This document shows positions 41,245 through 48,391 of a stretch of 50,334 bases of DNA, piece after piece. Position numbers and translations under genes: made by a program. This stretch comes from a virus, in IMG/VR virus record IMGVR_UViG_3300030109_003574, positions 5,382 to 55,715 of that record; one strand, 5' to 3'. Within the stretch, counting starts at the first letter, position 1. Every line of letters begins with the position of its first letter. Below the pieces are notes generated by a model. It was not told the DNA's origin. It searched no databases and worked only from the letters and a program-made list of their open reading frames with translations.

Positions 41245-43703
41245 AAAAATTATTATTAATATTATTATTACCAATATTTAGTTTTGCACAAAACTGTGCG
41301 CCAACATTAGTATCTACAGATACTTGCATGTATGGTTATGCTAGAACTTGGGTAGAGTGGCAACCACTAGATAGTGGGTGTGTTATAGCTAATATTCATA
41401 GAGGTACACCTTATAACACTTATAGCTGGGCATGGGGTAATCAAAATCAAACTAATTATTCTTTTTATAATAACTATAGCCCAGGTGATCCTTTTGCTAG
41501 CTCAGAAGGCTTTTGGATGGTTTTAGAAATGGCCGACGGTACTTTTACAGACACTATATACGCTAGTGAGTTTACATGTATTGAAGGTTGTATGGATCCA
41601 TTATATGACAATTATAACCCACTAGCTAATATACCTGACGTTTGCTTGGCAATACCTCCACCACAAGATGATTGTTTAGATACCACAAAAACCTCTATAA
41701 CTATTGAATTTATACCAGATACATATGCAGGTGAAACATCTATGCGTATATTAAACCAAAATGACAGTACCTTGTTTTTCTTACCACAAGGTTACTTTTA
41801 TAATGTAGGTACTGGTAATATGTATACTGAAACAATATGTGTACCTATAGATGATACGGTAAGATTTATGATATATGACTCGTATGGTGACGGTATATGT
41901 GGTAGTTGTTTTGGTGGCGTTGATGGTTATGCTTTAGTTACAGACGAGTGTGGTGATACTATATATAGTTTAACACCAGGTGATAATTTAAACTTTGGAC
42001 ACGGAGATACTTCAGATGTTTTTATAATGAAAGATTGTAGCTGGATACCTGTTGTTGGTTGTCCTAACCCAGCTTATTTAGAGTTTAATCCAGCTGCTGA
42101 CATAATAAATCCAGCTCTATGTGTTACGCCAAGAGTTGTTGGTTGTATGGATACAACAATGTTTGATTTTGATCCTAGCGCTAACACTCCTTTAATGGAA
42201 GATAGCTGTGATTATGAATTACACTTAACAGATGGTGGTGGAGATGGTTGGAGTGGTGCTTACGTTGTTTTAAATCAACTAGGTAATACATATGGTCCAT
42301 ACACTAATATAAACTCATCTGTAGAAATAATAAATTTAAATTTAAAATCAAACTATCCTGTGTTTATTAGAGCTTACTCACAAACGAGTTCTGATGCTAC
42401 GATAGATCAAATAGGTTTTAAATTAATAAATCCAGAAGGCAATATAATATCTTCAGGTGGTACAAATCCATGGAACGACAGAATAATGTTATTTCCAGAT
42501 AATTATGTAGCGTTACCAAGCTGTCCTACTATATGTGATCCTTATGTTTATGGCTGTATGGATAATATAGCATACAACTATAACGACACAGCAAATACAG
42601 ATGATGGTAGTTGTTACTATGCGCCTGGCTGTACAGATCCACAATATCTAGAATATTATACTCAAGGTTTTACTGCTGATTATAACAATGGAGATTGTCA
42701 AACAGAAGCGGTTTGGGGTTGTACTGATTCATTAGCTTTTAACTACGATATAGCAGCTAATCTTGATAATGGTGGTTGTATACCTGTTGTTTTAGGTTGT
42801 ATGAATGAATTAGCATTTAATTTTAATCCAAATGCAAATACACCAGATACTTGTATACCTGTAATAGAAGGCTGTACTTCACCTATAGCTTTAAACTATG
42901 ATTCATTAGCTAATACAGATGATGGTAGTTGTATAGGTGTTGTATATGGTTGTATGGATCCAAACGCTTTTAATTACGATCCTTTAGCTAACGTAGATGA
43001 TAGCTCTTGTGTAGATATTATTTATGGCTGTACAGATGCTACTATGTTTAATTATAATCCATTAGCAAACATAGATAATGGAAATTGTATACCGTTTGTT
43101 TATGGATGTACAGACTCAATAATGTTTAATTATGATCCTACAGCAAATACAGACAACGGTTCTTGTATACCTTTTGTATATGGTTGCACGGATCCTTCTA
43201 TGCTTAATTATAACCCGGAAGCAAACACGGAGGATTTTAGTTGTATTCCTTATATTTATGGGTGTATGGATAGTGCTGCTCTTAACTTTGATCCACTTGC
43301 TAACACGGATAACGGTTCGTGTATCGAAGTGGTTGTGGGTTGCATGGATCCAAACGCGTATAACTACGAATCAATTGCTAATGTTAATGATACTTTATCT
43401 TGTTTATATAGTGCTGGTTGTATTACTGGTCCAGGTAATCCTTATTGGTTAAACGATCCTTGTTATGCTTGGGTAATATCAGTAGATCCATACTGTTGTG
43501 AAAATGCTTGGGATACTATATGTCAATTAACATATAATTATTGTATAGGTACTTGGGCAGGCCCTATATTAACTAGAACAACAGAAAAAGAATTAATAAT
43601 GGTTACTGATATATTAGGTAGACCAACAAAAGAAACTAAAAATAAAACATTGTTCTACATATACTCAGATGGTAGTGTAGAGAAAAAATTAATAAAAGAA
43701 TAA
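41241..43703 (+). CDS. Secreted GC(T/M)D-repeat protein with T9SS-like C-terminus
   Basis: An 820-residue protein, with ATG 41241 chosen over ATG 41229 since it gives the signal peptide KKLLLILLLPIFSFAQ and overlaps the previous stop by the usual ATGA. After an N-terminal beta domain there are single GCMDP-type repeats, two D-x-x-GDG(W/I) domains (about 180-260 and 330-410), eleven repeats of about 25 residues (42549-43412), a Cys-rich DPYCCENAWDTICQLTYNYC domain (about 750-770) and a C-terminal VTDILGRPTKETKNKTLFYI segment with YSDGSVEKKLIKE. The last block resembles type IX secretion sorting domains of Flavobacteriia, which would carry it to the surface. Likely host-derived; possible roles are adhesion, superinfection exclusion or glycan binding. 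Confidence 0.75.
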   Translation: MKKLLLILLLPIFSFAQNCAPTLVSTDTCMYGYARTWVEWQPLDSGCVIANIHRGTPYNTYSWAWGNQNQTNYSFYNNYSPGDPFASSEGFWMVLEMADGTFTDTIYASEFTCIEGCMDPLYDNYNPLANIPDVCLAIPPPQDDCLDTTKTSITIEFIPDTYAGETSMRILNQNDSTLFFLPQGYFYNVGTGNMYTETICVPIDDTVRFMIYDSYGDGICGSCFGGVDGYALVTDECGDTIYSLTPGDNLNFGHGDTSDVFIMKDCSWIPVVGCPNPAYLEFNPAADIINPALCVTPRVVGCMDTTMFDFDPSANTPLMEDSCDYELHLTDGGGDGWSGAYVVLNQLGNTYGPYTNINSSVEIINLNLKSNYPVFIRAYSQTSSDATIDQIGFKLINPEGNIISSGGTNPWNDRIMLFPDNYVALPSCPTICDPYVYGCMDNIAYNYNDTANTDDGSCYYAPGCTDPQYLEYYTQGFTADYNNGDCQTEAVWGCTDSLAFNYDIAANLDNGGCIPVVLGCMNELAFNFNPNANTPDTCIPVIEGCTSPIALNYDSLANTDDGSCIGVVYGCMDPNAFNYDPLANVDDSSCVDIIYGCTDATMFNYNPLANIDNGNCIPFVYGCTDSIMFNYDPTANTDNGSCIPFVYGCTDPSMLNYNPEANTEDFSCIPYIYGCMDSAALNFDPLANTDNGSCIEVVVGCMDPNAYNYESIANVNDTLSCLYSAGCITGPGNPYWLNDPCYAWVISVDPYCCENAWDTICQLTYNYCIGTWAGPILTRTTEKELIMVTDILGRPTKETKNKTLFYIYSDGSVEKKLIKE
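42549..43412 (+). repeat. Eleven tandem GC(T/M)D...NY(N/D)P-LAN repeats
   Basis: Coding repeats of about 72-90 bases (25 residues), each beginning with Gly-Cys, followed by (M/T)D or similar, a NY(D/N)P or FNY segment, a LAN(T/V)D core and ending GSC or DSC, so two Cys per unit about 20 residues apart. Three more isolated units lie upstream in the same gene (near 41586, 42058 and 42138). The second unit (PGCTDPQ) is the longest. Synonymous codons have diverged between units, and units from about 43180 to 43370 use more G/C-ending codons than the rest. Confidence 0.85.
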
Positions 43704-43706
43704 AAT

Positions 43707-44096
43707 ATGGCAACATTAACACCAACTTTAACGCTAACAAGTACTGACGCTACTTCTGATCAATTAGCTTTTTCAGTTACAGATAGTTTATCAGTTACTG
43801 CACCTCATATAGGTTTAGCAAAAATTTCTGTATCAACTACAGGAGCAAACAATATTATACAACCAGCTACAGATGGTCAAACTTACTATGTATATGTAAG
43901 GCATACTGGTGTTGACGCTAGTGGATCAGATGTTACCACAACATGTAATATAGAATTAACAGGAGACGTAATTATCGGTAAGTTAGCAGCCGGAGAATTT
44001 ATGTTTATGCCTGTTGGAGGACACTCATTAGGAGTGCAGCTACAAGCTTCTTCGGGAACTATAGTAGCAGAATACGCTTATTTCACAAAAGCATAA
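43707..44096 (+). CDS. Virion decoration-type protein, paralogue 1 of 3
   Basis: A 129-residue beta-rich Thr/Ser/Ala protein. It opens TLTPTLTLTSTDATSDQLAF, contains YYVYVRHTGVDASG, and near the end GKLAAGEFMFMPVGG and AEYAYF. The same frame occurs in the two following genes (VYIRNTG, IGRLYGGDWM, EYAVF), so the three are duplicates. No signal peptide or membrane segment. It is probably a head- or tail-surface protein. The start follows the repeat protein by three bases. Confidence 0.6.
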   Translation: MATLTPTLTLTSTDATSDQLAFSVTDSLSVTAPHIGLAKISVSTTGANNIIQPATDGQTYYVYVRHTGVDASGSDVTTTCNIELTGDVIIGKLAAGEFMFMPVGGHSLGVQLQASSGTIVAEYAYFTKA

Positions 44097-44124
44097 AATT
44101 AATTAATTAAAAAATAAAACAATT

Positions 44125-44556
44125 ATGGCAACAACAACGTGTACACTGACATTATCGTCAGACATGCTAAGTAGTCCGATAAATATAAGCGCTTCTACTA
44201 CAATAACGAAGGCTGATCTTACTACTGGCTTAGAATTAATAGAAATGGGTAGAGGTACTATCGCTGAAACTGATGGTTCTAAAACCGCAGAATTTGGTTT
44301 ACCAACAGCTTTAGGTAACGATAAAGCGGCTAAATGCTTTTTTGTAAATAAAGCAACAGATCCTACTTTTTATATAGATATAGACATACATGATACTAAT
44401 ATAGGTAGATTATATGCAGGTGATTGGATGTTTATACCTTGGAGTATGACAGATGTAGCGGCTGAATTTGTAATAGAAGCAGAACCAGCTGGAGCAGTAT
44501 GTCCTTACGAATTTGCTTTATTCCAAGAACCTCAAACATTAGTAGCTCACTCATAA
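44125..44556 (+). CDS. Virion decoration-type protein, paralogue 2 of 3
   Basis: A 143-residue protein with an opening CTLTLSSDMLSSPINISASTTITKAD, followed by CFFVNKATDPTFYIDI, then IGRLYAGDWMFIPW and a final YEFALF. These blocks line up with its two neighbours, most closely with the third. It has extra length around residues 30-70 and Cys residues the other copies lack. Probably shares their place in the virion; separate expression level or surface property is possible. A/T leader without Shine-Dalgarno. Confidence 0.6.
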   Translation: MATTTCTLTLSSDMLSSPINISASTTITKADLTTGLELIEMGRGTIAETDGSKTAEFGLPTALGNDKAAKCFFVNKATDPTFYIDIDIHDTNIGRLYAGDWMFIPWSMTDVAAEFVIEAEPAGAVCPYEFALFQEPQTLVAHS

Positions 44557-44575
44557 TAAATAAATAATAAATAAT

Positions 44576-44998
44576 ATGGCAACAACAGCAACAATTAACA
44601 TAACAAGTGATATAACAGACTCAATAAGTTTTAGTATAAGTGAAACTATGACTATGACTAAAGCTGATGGCACTATAGATTTAGAAGAAACAACTGGTCT
44701 CGCACAAAGAACTTTTTCTGGTAACACTACACAGGTAGTATTAGTAGATGTTTCCGCTGAAAGTGTAACAGCTAGTGGAGCTAATAAAGTTTACATTAGA
44801 AATACTGGTACAGATAAAACTCAACATTTTAAAATAACTTTAGCAGATACTACAGATGATACTGAAGAAATAGGTAGATTATATGGTGGTGATTGGATGT
44901 TATTTCCTTGGTTAGCAACAGATGCTAACGAAGATATAATGGTTCAACCTAGTAGTTCTGAAAAAATGACTATTGAATACGCAGTATTTCACCAGTAA
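44576..44998 (+). CDS. Virion decoration-type protein, paralogue 3 of 3
   Basis: A 140-residue protein beginning TTATINITSDITDSISFSIS, then MTMTKAD, KVYIRNTGTDKTQHFKI, IGRLYGGDWMLFPW and MTIEYAVFHQ. The last two blocks match paralogue 2 nearly position by position. It completes a tandem triplication. The following gene begins three bases after its stop and may be a more distant structural partner. No enzymatic motif. Confidence 0.6.
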   Translation: MATTATINITSDITDSISFSISETMTMTKADGTIDLEETTGLAQRTFSGNTTQVVLVDVSAESVTASGANKVYIRNTGTDKTQHFKITLADTTDDTEEIGRLYGGDWMLFPWLATDANEDIMVQPSSSEKMTIEYAVFHQ

Positions 44999-45001
44999 AA
45001 T

Positions 45002-45313
45002 ATGGCTACTTTATTTCATAATATAAGTGGTGAACTAACTAAAGAGCTATTAGCGGCTGGTGATGGTATAAGAGTATCTCAAATATCTATTACTAATACT
45101 AATGATGACGCAAAATTCTGTTCTTTAGATTTATATATAGAAAAAAAGTTATTAGGTAAATTTCATCTTGTAAAAAATGTAAAATTAGCCACAGGTACTA
45201 CTTTTATATATGATTCTATAAGGTTTAGCAATGCAGAAGGTGAGTTTGGTTTATTTATAAAGCTAACTAAATCAGCTTCTGAAACACCAACTGTAGACGT
45301 AATAATATCTTAA
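45002..45313 (+). CDS. Small virion protein
   Basis: A 103-residue beta-rich protein with alternating hydrophobic strands (VSQISITNTNDDAKFCSLDLYI, LGKFHLVKNVKLATGTTFIYD, FGLFIKLTK). It has the IxxTN ... V/LDLYI ... GTTxxY pattern of small adaptor proteins before phage tail-fibre genes, remembered but not assigned to a family. It sits between the paralogue triplet and the fibre-like gene, and may link fibres to the virion. Two bases separate it from the next ATG. Confidence 0.55.
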   Translation: MATLFHNISGELTKELLAAGDGIRVSQISITNTNDDAKFCSLDLYIEKKLLGKFHLVKNVKLATGTTFIYDSIRFSNAEGEFGLFIKLTKSASETPTVDVIIS

Positions 45314-45314
45314 C

Positions 45315-46745
45315 ATGAAACATATAGGACAAAATGTATTTGAATTACCAACTTCATTTCGTAATGATATTTTTGGTCTTTGCGATAACTTTCGTATAAC
45401 TTGTGATGACGTTAGGTTTTATTCAGAATCATTAAAAGATCCTTTATTTCAAGTTAGAAACGAAAGAAATGACGCTAATGGACCTAGATTTAGATTATCT
45501 AAAATTAGAACATCAGGCTTTCAACCATTATTATCTGGAATAACAACTGATGCTACGGCTTTAGCTGGACAAGATAATGATGTTTGTGGTACTTTTGAAT
45601 TTATGAGTAGTGATAGTAATGCAGATACTCAGATCTACGCTCAAATACAAGGAACTATACATGATGCTACAATTAGTCAACAGTCTGGTAAATTATCTCT
45701 TGGCGTAGCTAGTCACGATGGTGGTGTAGAAAATGGTTTAGTTTTAACTGGTGGTAGTGTTGATACAGAAGTTGATGTTACTGTAGGTAATGGTACTTCT
45801 TCTGTAACAACTATAGCTGGAACACTAACAATGGGTAGCACTGCTTTTGTAAACAATAGCGGTGTAGTTCAGGTAGCAACACAAGGAACTATTGATCATG
45901 ATTCTCTTGCGAACTTTGTAGCTAATGAACATATTGATTGGACTTCTAATGTTGAAAGTACAACAATACACGCTGATAATATACCTACGTTAAATCAAAA
46001 TACAACTGGGTCTGCCGCTACACTTACAAACGCAAGAGATTTTAGAACAAATTTAGGTAGCACTAGTGCAGTTAGTTTTGATGGTTCGGCAAATGTAAGT
46101 CCAGGGGTTAGTGGTACTTTAGCGGTTGGTAATGGTGGTACAGGTAATACTGATGGTAACGCAACAGGATTAACGGCTTCTACTTCTAACTCTATTGGTG
46201 TTGGGAGTATTGAATTAGGTCATGTTTCTGATACCACAATAGCAAGAAGTGCTTCAGGTATAATAACGGTAGAAGGTAAAGAAGTTAGGACTGTTGATAG
46301 ACAAATACAAGCTGTATATACTTCTTTTCAAGCAGATGATATAGATACAAAACACTATTTAGCTTTTAATGACGGTGATTCTGAAAATACTTCTGCTGCT
46401 CATGTAGATATGCCGATAATAGCACCTGTTGCAGGGAAACTACTAAGCGTTAGTATAAGACAAAGTAGAAATACAAGTTCACATGTTTATACTTTAAGAT
46501 TAGAGACACAAGCTACTGGTGTTACTTTTAGTACTGGCCCTACTATAGTTGGAACACAATCAGGTAATTCACCTAGTAATACAAGTATAGTAACATATGA
46601 TTTTACATCTAGTTTAGACAGCGGTGATAATATTATAGACGCTGGAGATGTTGTACATATTTCAATAGAAAGCAACTCATCACCTGGTGGAAGTACTAAA
46701 TATTATTTTACTTGTTTGTTTGAGTGGGATTATAGTAGCATATAA
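45315..46745 (+). CDS. Tail fibre or spike-like protein
   Basis: A 476-residue protein with an N-terminal helical/beta anchor (about 1-60), a beta-rich Thr/Ser/Asn shaft with repeated short strands (VTVGNGTSSVTTIAGTLTM, DHDSLANFVANEHIDWTSNV, NNGGTGNTDG-type glycine knobs near 265-285, ISDTTIARSASGIITVEGKEV), and a C-terminal jelly-roll-like head (about 330-476) with VAGKLLSVSIRQSRNTSSHVYTL. The DHDSL-NFVxNEHIDW and DTTIARS-xGxITVEG patterns are typical of phage fibres. It probably binds the host; receptor unknown. The endolysin gene follows 12 bases downstream. Confidence 0.72.
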   Translation: MKHIGQNVFELPTSFRNDIFGLCDNFRITCDDVRFYSESLKDPLFQVRNERNDANGPRFRLSKIRTSGFQPLLSGITTDATALAGQDNDVCGTFEFMSSDSNADTQIYAQIQGTIHDATISQQSGKLSLGVASHDGGVENGLVLTGGSVDTEVDVTVGNGTSSVTTIAGTLTMGSTAFVNNSGVVQVATQGTIDHDSLANFVANEHIDWTSNVESTTIHADNIPTLNQNTTGSAATLTNARDFRTNLGSTSAVSFDGSANVSPGVSGTLAVGNGGTGNTDGNATGLTASTSNSIGVGSIELGHVSDTTIARSASGIITVEGKEVRTVDRQIQAVYTSFQADDIDTKHYLAFNDGDSENTSAAHVDMPIIAPVAGKLLSVSIRQSRNTSSHVYTLRLETQATGVTFSTGPTIVGTQSGNSPSNTSIVTYDFTSSLDSGDNIIDAGDVVHISIESNSSPGGSTKYYFTCLFEWDYSSI

Positions 46746-46757
46746 AAATAAAATAAA

Positions 46758-47213
46758 ATGATAAGTAAACATATAAGTTATAAAGAAGGCGTGTATAGCA
46801 ACACTGCAATACGCCGAGGAATAGATAATACTCCAAATGATGATCAACTTCATTTTATGGAGATAATAGCAGAAGAGGTGTTTGAGCCACTAAGAAAGTG
46901 GGTTGGTGGACCTATAAAAATTAATAGCTTTTTTAGATCGCCAGAATTAAACACAGCTATAGGAGGTTCTAGAACATCACAACATTGTAAAGGCCAAGCT
47001 ATGGATATAGATGACACATTTGGTCGCGCTAGCAATGCAGAGATGTATCACTGGATTAAAGATAATTTAGATTTTGATCAGATGATATGGGAATTTGGTG
47101 ATGATGATAACCCTAACTGGGTACACGTTAGTTATGTTTCACCAGAAAAAAATAGAAACAGATGTTTAAAAGCTTATAAAGAAAACGGTAAAACTAAATA
47201 TATGGTTATATGA
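46758..47213 (+). CDS. Endolysin, M15 family peptidase (VanY/Peptidase_M15_3-like)
   Basis: A 151-residue murein peptidase. Motifs: R60-S-P in FFRSPELNTAIGG, S74-x-H76-x2-G79-x-A81-x-D83 (zinc ligands His76 and Asp83) and W121-V-H123-V-S125 (third ligand His123). That is the complete M15 set, cutting peptide cross-links (D-Ala or L-Ala-D-Glu bonds). No signal peptide, so it needs a holin; two holin-like genes lie at 4.2-4.9 kb. Length fits single-domain phage endolysins. It overlaps the next gene by ATGA. Confidence 0.88.
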   Translation: MISKHISYKEGVYSNTAIRRGIDNTPNDDQLHFMEIIAEEVFEPLRKWVGGPIKINSFFRSPELNTAIGGSRTSQHCKGQAMDIDDTFGRASNAEMYHWIKDNLDFDQMIWEFGDDDNPNWVHVSYVSPEKNRNRCLKAYKENGKTKYMVI

Positions 47214-47434
47214 GAGCAAAACGAAGGTGTATGCACGGTAAAAGATTAAGGCGATCGCCTATGAAACAAAAAATTGCAAGAATTAGTGATGAACAAATAA
47301 AGCCTAAAACAGGTCAAGTAACTACTGGAGGTATTGGTTTACTTGTTAAAGGTGCTAAAAAAGTATTTGAAGGTTATGGTAAAACAAACCCTGATATAGT
47401 AAAAAGCGCTAGACAAATGCCTGGTAAAATTTAA
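47210..47434 (+). CDS. Small basic protein with SPMK motif
   Basis: A 74-residue basic protein beginning RAKRRCMHGKRLRRSPMKQK, with the S-P-x-K motif of several other small genes here, then QVTTGGIGLLVKGAKKVFEGYG and an amphipathic end. It is the last plus-strand gene before the bidirectional terminator and is coupled by ATGA to the endolysin. A lysis link is possible, but the motif ties it to the tagged basic proteins. It is not assigned to any family. Confidence 0.6.
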   Translation: MRAKRRCMHGKRLRRSPMKQKIARISDEQIKPKTGQVTTGGIGLLVKGAKKVFEGYGKTNPDIVKSARQMPGKI

Positions 47435-47440
47435 AAAAAA

Positions 47441-47458
47441 GGGAGCTAAAAAGCTCCC
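47441..47458 (+). terminator. Bidirectional intrinsic terminator
   Basis: A perfect 7-bp stem (47441-47447 with 47452-47458) around an AAAA loop, with eight A on its left and a T-rich run on its right, so it can act in both directions. It separates the convergent plus-strand late region from the minus-strand operon ending with the H1-like gene. Confidence 0.9.
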
Positions 47459-47469
47459 TTTCTTAATTA

Positions 47470-47664
47470 TTAGAATTGTCTGTTCTTTTGATCTTGAACT
47501 TCAACTCTAACTTCTTGAGCTAGAGACTTTACAGCCTGCATAGCTTTTCTTACCCGCGTTCCTGCGGAATTATTTCCTTCAACAAATTTAGTAACATCGG
47601 TTTGACAATCATTAACCGAGTCTTGTAATTCGTCGAATAATGTATTTAATTTATTAAAACTCAT
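47470..47664 (-). CDS. Histone H1-like DNA-binding protein (Hc1-type)
   Basis: A 64-residue helical protein with FNKLNTLFDELQDSVNDCQT, then VEGNNSAGTRVRKAMQAVKS at about 29-47 and a polar tail. G-N-x-x-AG-x-R-x-RK-x-x-x-x-x-K is the mark of the short histone H1-like proteins (Hc1 family) of Bacteroidetes and their phages. It should bind DNA non-specifically; in a phage it could package genome or take over the nucleoid. Expressed last in the minus-strand operon. The leader TTAAATTAAATTAAAT is a repeated AT motif without Shine-Dalgarno. Confidence 0.65.
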   Translation of the reverse strand: MSFNKLNTLFDELQDSVNDCQTDVTKFVEGNNSAGTRVRKAMQAVKSLAQEVRVEVQDQKNRQF

Positions 47665-47681
47665 ATTTAATTTAATTTAAT

Positions 47682-47927
47682 TTAAAATTTACATTTACCA
47701 TTATCACAACACATAAAGAAGTATACAACAAATAGCAAAGCTATAAGTCCTACAAATCCAGCGTTACCAAGAGCGTTTATTAGTGCTATTAAATTTGCTA
47801 TAAAATCCATACCGAATAAAACACTACCTGTTAATAATGACCATAAAATAGTAACAGGAATTATAGCCATCATAATACATACTAAGCCTCCTAAAAATCC
47901 TGTCATATAGTTAATTACTTTTTCCAT
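47682..47927 (-). CDS. Small two-TM membrane protein with Cys-rich tail
   Basis: An 81-residue membrane protein with hydrophobic helices at about 8-38 and 55-72 joined by FGMDFIANLIALI, and a C-terminal MCCDNGKCKF, in which three Cys near the membrane could bind metal or be acylated. It is the third gene of the minus-strand operon, between the outer-membrane barrel and the H1-like protein. It could be an additional holin-like or envelope protein; no family recognised. Confidence 0.55.
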   Translation of the reverse strand: MEKVINYMTGFLGGLVCIMMAIIPVTILWSLLTGSVLFGMDFIANLIALINALGNAGFVGLIALLFVVYFFMCCDNGKCKF

Positions 47928-47951
47928 TTTTATTTTTGTTTTAGTTAATAA

Positions 47952-48377
47952 TTAAAATTTATAAGTTAAACCTAAGTTAAGTTTACCTTCTCTTTCACCA
48001 GCTTCATCTTCTTTCAAAGACAAAGTATAGTTAGGACAAAAGCATAAGCCTTTCCATAAATGTAAAGAATAACCTACACCTAACTCTAATTTATCCATTA
48101 ACTTTTCTTCAGCTTCAGCTTCTGTATCATAGTTGTATACACATGTAGCCCAGATACCGTGATGTAAATCATATCTAGCTAACAATTCATATTTCTTCTC
48201 ACCATCCATAGTAAGTCCAACCATAAGCTTTTCGTTAACATCATAACCTACACCTAGTTTTTCTGTTATAGTCCAAGCTGAATCAGCGTTTTCGCTAATA
48301 GTTGTTATTACAGAAAACTGAGCAGAAGCTACTAACGTACTGAAAGCTAAAGCCATTGTTAAAAATAATTTGTTCAT
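47952..48377 (-). CDS. Small outer-membrane beta-barrel protein
   Basis: A 141-residue exported protein with signal peptide NKLFLTMALAFSTLVASAQ, cleaved before Phe or at AQ as typical in Bacteroidetes, and a mature part of alternating amphipathic strands (GVGYDVNEKLMVGLTM, YELLARYDLHHGIWATCVYN, LELGVGYSLHLW, KLNLGLTYKF) ending in Phe. Length suggests an eight-stranded barrel. Loops hold acidic clusters (EAEAEEKL). It is cotranscribed with RNR. Like the other barrel at 37.3 kb, it is probably a host-envelope modifier. Confidence 0.7.
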   Translation of the reverse strand: MNKLFLTMALAFSTLVASAQFSVITTISENADSAWTITEKLGVGYDVNEKLMVGLTMDGEKKYELLARYDLHHGIWATCVYNYDTEAEAEEKLMDKLELGVGYSLHLWKGLCFCPNYTLSLKEDEAGEREGKLNLGLTYKF

Positions 48378-48391
48378 AATAATTGTTTTAG

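Noticed and set aside
43132-43452. 106-codon open frame inside the repeat gene, hydrophobic and Val/Leu-rich
   Set aside because: It is the +1 reading of the GC(T/M)D repeats; the periodicity of the repeats keeps the shifted frame open. No leader or independent codon bias.
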